DNA from: Cephalothrix spiralis
Taxonomy: Eukaryota > Nemertea > Palaeonemertea > Archinemertea > Cephalotrichidae
Reading direction: 5' to 3'
DNA length: 10,313 nt
NCBI GenBank assembly: GCA_032353305.1
Contig: JAUCNG010409359.1
Location: 1 to 10,313 of the forward strand
The notes below the pieces were generated by a model. That model was not told the DNA's origin. It made no database searches and worked only from the letters and a program-made list of their open reading frames with translations. How positions within the stretch are numbered: position 1 is the stretch's first letter; each line of letters starts with the position of its first letter. Below, piece after piece: positions 6,701-10,313 of the stretch. The position numbers and the translations under genes were made by a program.

Positions 6701-9428
6701 TCGAGACTCAAGGATTCCGCTGTTATACCATTGATCACAATTAGAACGTATACAGAACAAAACAATTGGTCTAATTTATACTGTTTTTTACTGATCTCAA
6801 TAATTTTTCTATTGAATGACGGAGAAATAGCCTAAATATAGAAACGAAAGGCCGACTTCAGTGAGATAGGAGGCACTTTTATGGAGAGGAAAATCGGAAA
6901 AGATTTAGTAAATCTTCGTTAAATCGTATTTATTCTGTGCGATCGTTTTCGATTTCAAGCAGGATGGCAACAAAATGGCCGCGGATTTACTAAATCAGCG
7001 AAATCTATGGCAGAGCGATTTACTTGAGTTTAGCTTACATCAATGATCAAAATTGTTGTTAGCGACTTGACGTAGATCAATGCGAGTGGACAATTTTTGA
7101 AATTTTGAAAAAATCATCATCAATGAGTAGCCAAGTTGTGTTTTTATGCAAAAATTGGAATAAACCCATCACATTGATCATAGGGCCGGGGTGAATATTT
7201 ATTGTGGTAAATCTAAAAGGATTTACAAATCCTCCATAAAAACACCAGGGTGGAATTCTACCACAATCCACACGATGTTTTGATCTTGTGTGTCCAATTT
7301 GGTCATTTGGAGATTGATGTGGACGTGTTGCTCAATAAATCATCATCTAATCATGGTCAAAATAGCTTATTTTGTGGCTTATATGGCCTAAAACCCCAAC
7401 TAGGTTAAACATAGATTGTAAGCATTCTAAAACATGCTCACCGAGGCTCGCTCTGTCGGCTAATTGGCCTGGGCAAATGTGGCAATGTGAACACTTTATG
7501 TGGACACAGAAATTTCAAGCCATCCCCATGAAATGTCGCGAACAGCGTCGAAAAACTTTCCACCGTGGCGATTATTTTCTAAAAACTAGAAAGCATACTC
7601 ACCAATTTGCGTATAAACTCTAACGTTTTTTGGATCAGTTACTTTAAACCCCTTTATTCCATTTGGAAATTGCACATAGGATGCATCTTTTAAAGATATG
7701 AAGTTACCAGGCATCAAATCGTGCCAATTAAAGTATGGTAGACAATCACGACCTCTTTCGAGACGAAACAGAATTACTGATGTTTGACCTTCAAGATCCT
7801 AAAAAATAAGATGACAATGTTTATACAAAATGAATCCAACTTTTACAAAAGATCATGTACGATTCTATCTCGTCGGTGAGATTTAGACTAAGAGTATCTT
7901 ACAGTAAAGGGTCATGGTCATAGTATAGTTGATCGGAGTTTTATGTAAAAAATGGCAAATATTTTTGCTCTTCCTTTAAGCAAAATTTGATTTTATTTAT
8001 TTCACGATAACGAGTTTACATTATATAACTGACAATAAAAACGACATGTACCTATTTTGACTGGTATCCTTCCCTTCTGATATTAATAAAGCCATAGACA
8101 AGCGGGTGAGCTAAAGGTACGCGAAATTGTCTAATCGTATTGCGTGAAAGTATTGAACGAGCTATGTGGGTAACTAGAAACCATGGAAACGTTATCGATT
8201 TCGTTTTTAATTTCGAATGCAACCTCGTACACGCTAGAAGACATCATGTGCAAAGTAAAGATAACAATGAAAAAGTTACCTCAATTTTTATCCCATGGTT
8301 CCTTGAAGCTTGTTCTATAATACCTTTCATCTTGGCTACGAGGACTACTTTTGGGTTGATCGGTTTTTCTGTTTGTAATTTGGCTTCGAAGTAGCTAATT
8401 GTTGCAACCTGAAGAAATAAAATCATATGCTTTTTCCTGAGAAATATCAAGCGGTATATTGTTCTCAAATGTGAATTCGAGAACTGCTAGAGTAAACAAT
8501 GGGCAGCTGTGGTGGCGGATACGAGATGGGCAAATGAGACTGTACGCCCTCGACCCCCTCCACATGCACGTTTTAATAAGGGGGTCGATTCCGATAGAAG
8601 ATTTTCGCCATTCCTATTCCGACAGGAAAAATGGCTTCGGCAAAGGCGAGCTCGAGGGGCGATTGCTAGGGGGCGCATGATTAGCTATGATCGGGGGGGG
8701 GGGGTAGGTCATAGATCCTCACGACGTCTCGTATTAAGTTTTGAGGCCCAATTTCACATCTCATCTTTAGACTAGTATTCACTTATGTCACAGCTTTTTT
8801 CTGAACGGACGGCATAGCTATCGGTATAAACTCCTCGGGGCGTCCGGGGTCTCGCCCGCGCTACCGGAGGGGAAAATTTTGTAGTGCCGTCGAAATGGCC
8901 TTCGAATGCATTATCTTGAAGCCAAAAGGAAAAACTGTTATAGGGGCCAAGAATCAAATCATATCAGCAATTTAAGTTGTTTGAGGCTTAGCCGACTCTA
9001 AACAATGTCCAAATAGACTAAAAAAATCGTTGGTTCCATTACTGGGTCAACGATATAATAAGCCATATTTAGGGCCAAAGCCAACACGGCTTAAATTTCT
9101 GATTTAAACTGTAGATGTTACTGGGTCATTAAGGTGGAGACAGGATACAAATCTTCCATGGCCACATTGTAGTAGTTCCCTTCCCCCTTTAGTTCAAAAT
9201 ATAAGTCAATCAGTACTTTCTACTTACAGTATTATCTGTGTCCAATGTCTTGATATCATATCCAATCACCTCAAAAGGAAGTGTTTCCGTGCAAAAGCTT
9301 TCATGATTTTCGGAATCACTTTTCTCACAAATCTTGTCACAATAACCTCCAATGCTACAAACTCCTGTACACCAGAAAACTTTCTTTTTCCTCGTACCAA
9401 TTGTTTTATCACAATTTAAGCACTTCAT
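547..9428 (-). CDS. Ten-exon gene for a protein with two MYND fingers and OB-fold-like domains
   Basis: Spliced model on the minus strand: 9428-9228, 8408-8280, 7798-7603, 6501-6419, 5089-4874, 4038-3824, 3280-2408, 1618-1402, 1160-1038, 741-547. The total is 2448 coding bases, or 815 residues plus TAG. All junctions keep frame and the wrong phases I tested ran into stops; only exon 4 to 5 is doubtful. Seen: MYND finger at residues 3-46, OB-like region about 68-175, second OB-like region about 190-290, acidic repeat region about 348-637, canonical MYND finger 647-685, OB-like region about 711-810. Known of the families: MYND fingers mostly bind short proline-containing peptides; OB folds often bind single-stranded DNA or RNA. 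A role in a nucleic-acid-associated protein complex is inference. No SET, Tudor or catalytic motif was seen, and I do not recognise a named orthologue. No signal peptide is apparent. Confidence 0.8.
1038..1160 (-). CDS. Exon 9: first half of C-terminal OB-like domain
   Basis: 41 codons (residues 711-751), phase 0 at both ends. The acceptor is TTCTGTATTTCAG before ATA and the donor is CAG|GTATGA. The other two entry phases meet stops at once, which fixes the frame. The strand pattern PSVIFVGFIRKEISKFIFKVQ matches exon 2 (PKVVLVAKMKGII then GIKIE), and the intron falls at the equivalent place, directly before an Asp. This supports an internal duplication of the MYND-OB unit. Confidence 0.85.
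1402..1618 (-). CDS. Exon 8: canonical MYND zinc finger
   Basis: Residues about 638-710, entering in phase 2 after TATATTTTCCAG. The ligands are textbook MYND: C647-x2-C650, C660-x2-C663, Y668-C669-x3-C673, H681-x3-C685. It is followed by a helical-looking stretch PLLKKLTDTCHRLKEAY. The exon ends in phase 0 at GATGTG|GCAAGT, a GC donor; reading through meets TAA two codons later, and the next exon is open only in phase 0. MYND fingers are mainly protein-interaction modules. The family match is strong by spacing alone. Confidence 0.92.
1803..2323. mobile_element. Mariner-like MITE, copy 1 (intron 7)
   Basis: The left end begins cagtgtgtcccaatattatg and is followed by cagccagatgatgtca at 1828-1843. 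The right end at about 2283-2323 is a diverged inverted copy (its reverse complement starts CAGCGTGTACCAAT and includes CAGCCAGATGACGTCA). A TA follows the right end at 2324-2325; the left TA has decayed. The GTGTCCCA terminus and TA target fit Tc1/mariner-type elements. About 520 bases with no transposase frame, so non-autonomous. Confidence 0.75.
2408..3280 (-). CDS. Exon 7: large acidic exon with two sets of in-frame tandem repeats
   Basis: 873 bases encoding about 291 residues (347-637), far longer than any other exon here. The acceptor is TTATTTTCCAG before T-GAT, and the donor is AAATG|GTAAGT, leaving phase 2. Residues about 417-464 are six copies of an eight-residue unit of type TEEDVAN(D/E). 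Residues about 542-635 are three copies of a 30-32 residue unit beginning DETVENED and ending with KMENNVDL. A short hydrophobic stretch, LSTTVLFFYKFISNMF near residues 490-506, separates them; it could be an amphipathic helix or a weak membrane segment. The exon is strongly Asp/Glu/Asn-rich and probably disordered. It links the N-terminal MYND-OB unit to the C-terminal one. Confidence 0.85.
2416..2697 (-). repeat. Three tandem 90-96 bp coding repeats
   Basis: Units 2602-2697 and 2506-2601 (96 bases each) and 2416-2505 (90 bases, two codons deleted after DETVENED). They encode 32, 32 and 30 residues at the end of exon 7, sharing DETVENED and KMENNVDL. The third unit runs almost to the splice donor. 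Confidence 0.93.
2931..3074 (-). repeat. Six copies of a 24-bp in-frame minisatellite
   Basis: Units start at 2931, 2955, 2979, 3003, 3027 and 3051, exactly 24 bases apart (plus-strand unit catttgctacgtcttcttct followed by gtat or gttt). The copies differ at only a few positions. Each encodes the eight-residue acidic unit in exon 7, and the period is a multiple of three, so copy-number change keeps the frame. Confidence 0.95.
3428..3738. mobile_element. Probable inverted-repeat element (intron 6)
   Basis: acttttggtgtttaacc at 3428-3444 pairs with the inverse of ggttgaacaccaaataagt at 3720-3738 (one substitution and a two-base indel). The interior is more GC-rich than its surroundings and has an incidental open frame on the minus strand with no recognisable protein. 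About 310 bases; no target duplication identified. Confidence 0.5.
3824..4038 (-). CDS. Exon 6: end of second OB-like segment and linker
   Basis: 71 codons plus two bases (residues 276-346). The acceptor is CCGTATATTTCAG before ACA and the donor is GCATG|GTAAAT. Only phase 0 entry is open: the other two phases hit stops at the third or fourth codon. It starts TSELTKFYLKL, which completes the strand begun at the end of exon 5, then has PSPPVCNIWG and a region with GTVMELRNPKFEKDGIYD followed by a VTDDGTELDF stretch. The second half could be a small beta-rich module of its own; I do not recognise it. The split Cys codon joins it to exon 7. Confidence 0.82.
4327..4521. mobile_element. Foldback-like inverted-repeat element (intron 5)
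   Basis: aggtaatgatgagcac at 4327-4342 is exactly inverted at 4506-4521. The match continues inwards for about 40 more bases with indels (the TCGATT, TAGGTAA and CGGGATTT blocks on both arms). About 195 bases in total, so the two arms make up most of the element. I could not define a clear target-site duplication. Probably a small MITE. Confidence 0.65.
4874..5089 (-). CDS. Exon 5: second OB-like segment
   Basis: 72 codons (residues 204-275 in this model). The acceptor is CATTTTCAG before ATA. The donor is ATG|GCAAGT, a GC donor. The residues read like OB strands: SYSMVVIIMG, then DQYILIKTD, then YEEYIVM leading into exon 6. This parallels SVILFRL, GNFISLKDA and IKGFKVT of exon 3, so it may be a second, diverged OB fold. 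The run PTESYSMVVII also faintly recalls the start of telomere end-binding OB domains; that is only a resemblance. The GC donor is required because both flanking frames are fixed at phase 0. Confidence 0.78.
5269..5767. mobile_element. MITE with TTAA flanks (intron 4)
   Basis: The left end tgcctaccgcgcactatagg and the right end, whose reverse complement is GCCTACCGCACACTAGTCGC, form imperfect terminal inverted repeats. TTAA occurs directly outside each end (5265-5268 and 5768-5771), consistent with a piggyBac-type target duplication. The interior has repeated tgcgaacgtgcgat-like motifs (about 5587, 5673, and a variant at 5725) and is CpG-richer than its surroundings. About 500 bases, no coding frame. 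Confidence 0.7.
6419..6501 (-). CDS. Exon 4: short linker exon, 3' boundary uncertain
   Basis: Enters in phase 1 after TTTTACTTCTAG, so the split codon gives Gly, and encodes about 27 further residues containing SLWSKFSETISDIYPIRYK. The best-looking donor is ATAG|GTAAGG, ending the exon at 6424, but it leaves phase 1 and the strong acceptor of exon 5 needs phase 0. The donor five bases further on (AAG|GTGTTG, exon end 6419) restores the frame and is used here. Alternatives are a missed small exon in the 1.3 kb intron, or an internal acceptor in exon 5 (CCTACAG at about 5047). The frame and acceptor are convincing; the end is not. Confidence 0.6.
6537..6560. repeat. Perfect 10-bp hairpin
   Basis: CTATAGTCTA, a TGAT loop, then TAGACTATAG. 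It lies in intron 3, about 36 bases after the branch/acceptor side of exon 4 as read on the minus strand. It may be a remnant of a palindromic element or a local RNA fold. Confidence 0.6.
7060..7340. other. Intron 3 interior without a gene
   Basis: Part of the 1.1 kb intron between exons 3 and 4. It has short inexact repeats (atcatcatc motifs at about 7113 and 7340) and a small palindrome around 7207-7230 (GTAAATC / GATTTAC). At 6902-6996 the motif gatttagtaaatc recurs in inverted form as gatttactaaatc. No coding support. Confidence 0.35.
7603..7798 (-). CDS. Exon 3: second half of N-terminal OB-like domain
   Basis: Residues 111-175 plus one base; enters in phase 0 and leaves in phase 1. The acceptor is CTTATTTTTTAG and the donor is ATTG|GTGAGT. 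The residues follow the OB-fold strand order: DLEGQTSVILFRL (a D-x-x-G turn then a strand), then LMPGNFISLKDA (the P-G-x-x-I-x-L-K signature often seen between OB strands 3 and 4), then IKGFKVTDPKNVRVY (strands 4-5). This is the pattern of a single-stranded nucleic-acid-binding OB domain of the RPA or POT1 type. The specific subfamily cannot be named from sight. Confidence 0.85.
8280..8408 (-). CDS. Exon 2: first half of N-terminal OB-like domain
   Basis: 43 codons (residues 68-110), open with phase 0 at both ends. The acceptor is TTATTTCTTCAG before GTT, and the donor is GAG|GTAACT. The sequence has a beta-strand pattern: a VVLVAKMKGII stretch followed by GIKIE just before the intron, as expected for the first strands of an OB fold. 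Exon 9 has the same length class (41 codons), the same phases and a matching pattern (PSVIFVGFIR, then FKVQ before the intron). The domain call comes from pattern and from the internal match, not from a search. Confidence 0.82.
8480..8900. other. GC- and CpG-rich patch in intron 1
   Basis: An abrupt change from the AT-rich background: many CpGs, a 12-base G run at 8693-8704, and a perfect inverted repeat TCGACCCCCT / AGGGGGTCGA at 8550-8559 and 8579-8588. Short overlapping open frames on both strands give no recognisable protein. It is most likely an old inserted element; an internal CpG-rich promoter is less likely. Low certainty on what it is. Confidence 0.4.
9228..9428 (-). CDS. Exon 1: start codon and N-terminal MYND-type zinc finger
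   Basis: Encodes residues 1-67. The zinc ligands fit the MYND order: C3-x2-C6, C20-x3-C24, Y29-C30-x3-C34, H42-x3-C46. The second pair is spaced by three residues rather than the usual two, but the YC..C and H..C halves are typical. The ATG at 9428 has A at -3 and an in-frame TAA seven codons upstream, so it is the first possible start in this exon. The exon ends in phase 0 at ACT|GTAAGT, a near-perfect donor. A MYND finger at the extreme N-terminus, directly followed by an OB-like domain, mirrors the arrangement of exons 8-10. Confidence 0.85.
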
Positions 9429-9436
9429 GGTTCCAT
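9425..9436 (-). promoter_or_regulatory. Three-codon upstream ORF overlapping the start codon
   Basis: Just before the start codon an upstream ATG (9436-9434) opens a Met-Glu-Pro-stop reading frame. Its TGA overlaps the main start as ATGA. If transcription begins upstream of 9436, ribosomes may terminate and reinitiate here. Whether it lies in the mRNA is unknown, and no TATA box or initiator was convincing in 9430-9800. Confidence 0.35.
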
Positions 9437-9822
9437 AGTTTCCAATTTACAAACAGTACGATAGCCGACACAAGTGAAATAGAAACTGAAAATATGAATT
9501 CCGAAACCAAATTTGGGAAAACCCATTTCTATATTGATGTATATTCCAGCTGGTTCATTATACAAAAAGCTTACAGTCTACATGGGTATCGATTTTCGTT
9601 TTACTAGAAATGCATATTGTATATGGGACATGGATAAGGCTTTTCAATGCTTATAAAAATACCAAATGAATAATTTTTTAACGAAACTTCAATTTATTCA
9701 AAAGAATAAAAGATTCATAAAAGACACATAGAATCATAGATCAGAGAAAATGTCTCGAAATCACAGCAAACAGCATGGTGTGAGTTTGATAGTACAGTTG
9801 TATTTTTTTGGCCAACACAAAA
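9437..9822. other. Intergenic region 5' of the main gene
   Basis: This should hold the 5' UTR and proximal promoter of the main gene. It is AT-rich with no clear TATA box, CpG island or coding frame beyond shadows. An AATAAA-like motif on the minus strand near 9691 is unassigned. Confidence 0.35.
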
Positions 9823-9824
9823 TA

Positions 9825-10147
9825 CTGGGTGTCCCAATATTATGGAAATGACGCCATATTGTGACTTAATTATGAATGTATCATATCGCTGCTAGAGATC
9901 ACGGTCTACTCTTTAAAATAAAATAAATTTGGTGCATATTTGTCTATTAACAACAACTAAGCTACATCAAAGAGTGATTGAAAATAGCATTCTCTCGATT
10001 TAGTATTGTGGGGAAAATGAAACGAGAGGTTCTTCGGGAGAATCTTTTATTCGGGATAGAAGACCTTGTTCTCATAGGTATTTTTGCATTTATTAAAATA
10101 CTCATATGATGTCATCTGGCTGTTTTTCATAATATTGGGACACACTG
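9825..10147. mobile_element. Mariner-like MITE, copy 2 (between the two genes)
   Basis: Terminal inverted repeats ctgggtgtcccaatattatg (from 9825) and its inverse ending cacactg at 10147, flanked by TA at 9823-9824 and 10148-10149. The right terminus is an exact inverse of the left terminus of copy 1 over 20 bases. Internal blocks (ATTTGGTGCA, the AACAACAACTAAGCTACATC stretch, the CTCCCGAA..CCTC block) are shared but reversed, so this copy is inverted relative to copy 1 and about 200 bases shorter. No coding capacity. Confidence 0.85.
10089..10094 (-). terminator. Candidate AATAAA for the upstream paralogue, inside the MITE
   Basis: Minus-strand AATAAA about 91 bases after the TGA of the partial gene, lying within MITE copy 2. 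Another AATAAA is at 10046-10051, also inside the element. If used, the transposon supplies the 3' end of the upstream gene. Confidence 0.35.
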
Positions 10148-10184
10148 TACTTAACACGGGATATCAGTCCAGGATCTGATTACG

Positions 10185-10313
10185 TCATAAGGATTTTATG
10201 GTTCTGAGAGTTGTTTTAGAAATTGATCCCATTTCTCCTTTTCGGTCCATGACTATAAGCTGTTGCAAATTTTCTATCCTGAAACCAAGTTCGCCTGTTT
10301 CAAGTATTCGTAA
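10185..10313 (-). CDS. 3' end of an upstream paralogous gene (partial)
   Basis: Open frame from the window edge to TGA at 10187-10185: 42 residues, too short and lacking a start to show as a full ORF. It contains GELGFRIENLQQLIVMDR, which lines up without gaps with GDLCFKIQDLDKILTMNR near the end of exon 10 (about half identical, most of the rest conservative). It then has its own 18-residue basic tail, KGEMGSISKTTLRTIKSL. It is therefore the terminal OB-like segment of a second gene of the same family, same strand, lying head-to-tail with its stop about 760 bases upstream of the start of the main gene. Whether it also carries MYND fingers lies outside the window. Confidence 0.75.
   Translation of the reverse strand, partial: LRILETGELGFRIENLQQLIVMDRKGEMGSISKTTLRTIKSL

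Noticed and set aside
6380-6760. 126-residue minus-strand open frame taken as a single gene
   Set aside because: Only 6419-6501 has a matching acceptor and fits the joined frame; the rest crosses an 11-base C run and shows no protein-like pattern.
7372-7623. Plus-strand 83-residue open frame next to exon 3
   Set aside because: No splice support, no recognisable domain, and its end overlaps exon 3 on the other strand.
8140-8394. Plus-strand 84-residue open frame
   Set aside because: It overlaps exon 2 on the opposite strand, and exon 2 has splice sites, phase and domain support; this frame has none.
8505-8600. Possible tRNA or tRNA-derived SINE (GGGTCGATTCC resembles a B box)
   Set aside because: No A box at the right spacing and no cloverleaf could be drawn; the match is part of the inverted repeat at 8550-8588.
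9040-9128. Direct repeat TTACTGGGTCA at about 9040 and 9119
   Set aside because: Only 11 bases, with no matching flanks or inverted ends; too weak to call an element.
9281-9607. Plus-strand 108-residue open frame
   Set aside because: It is antisense to the exon 1 MYND finger and the putative promoter, with no recognisable domain.

Overview
The window looks like nuclear DNA of an invertebrate animal. It is AT-rich, and one protein is spread over about ten short exons on the minus strand, with standard splice signals and repeat-filled introns. No rRNA, tRNA or bacterial gene organisation was seen. The base composition and dense short inverted-repeat transposons would fit a marine invertebrate such as a mollusc, but the sequence does not fix the phylum.

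Main gene (minus strand, start codon at 9428, stop at 547). I rebuilt it by hand from open frames, splice sites and phases: ten coding exons and about 815 codons. The order of parts is: an N-terminal MYND-type zinc finger (exon 1); an OB-fold-like domain (exons 2-3); a small exon 4; a second OB-like segment (exons 5-6); a very large acidic exon 7 with two families of in-frame tandem repeats; a canonical second MYND finger (exon 8); and a C-terminal OB-like domain (exons 9-10). The MYND and OB-like parts at both ends share intron position and phase, so the gene appears to contain an internal duplication. I do not recognise it as a named gene. MYND fingers usually bind proteins and OB folds often bind single-stranded nucleic acid, so a nucleoprotein role is possible but inferred.

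Upstream neighbour. The last 129 bases of the window, also minus strand, hold the end of a second coding region. Its C-terminus closely resembles the C-terminus of the main gene, so this is probably a head-to-tail tandem cluster of paralogues.

Non-coding layout. Two copies of one mariner-like MITE lie in opposite orientation, one in intron 7 and one between the two genes. Other inverted-repeat elements occupy intron 6 (3428-3738), intron 5 (4327-4521) and intron 4 (5269-5767). Intron 1 holds an unusually GC-rich patch. Introns 5 and 8 appear to use rare GC-AG splice sites, which the reading frames force. The one unresolved junction is exon 4 to exon 5.
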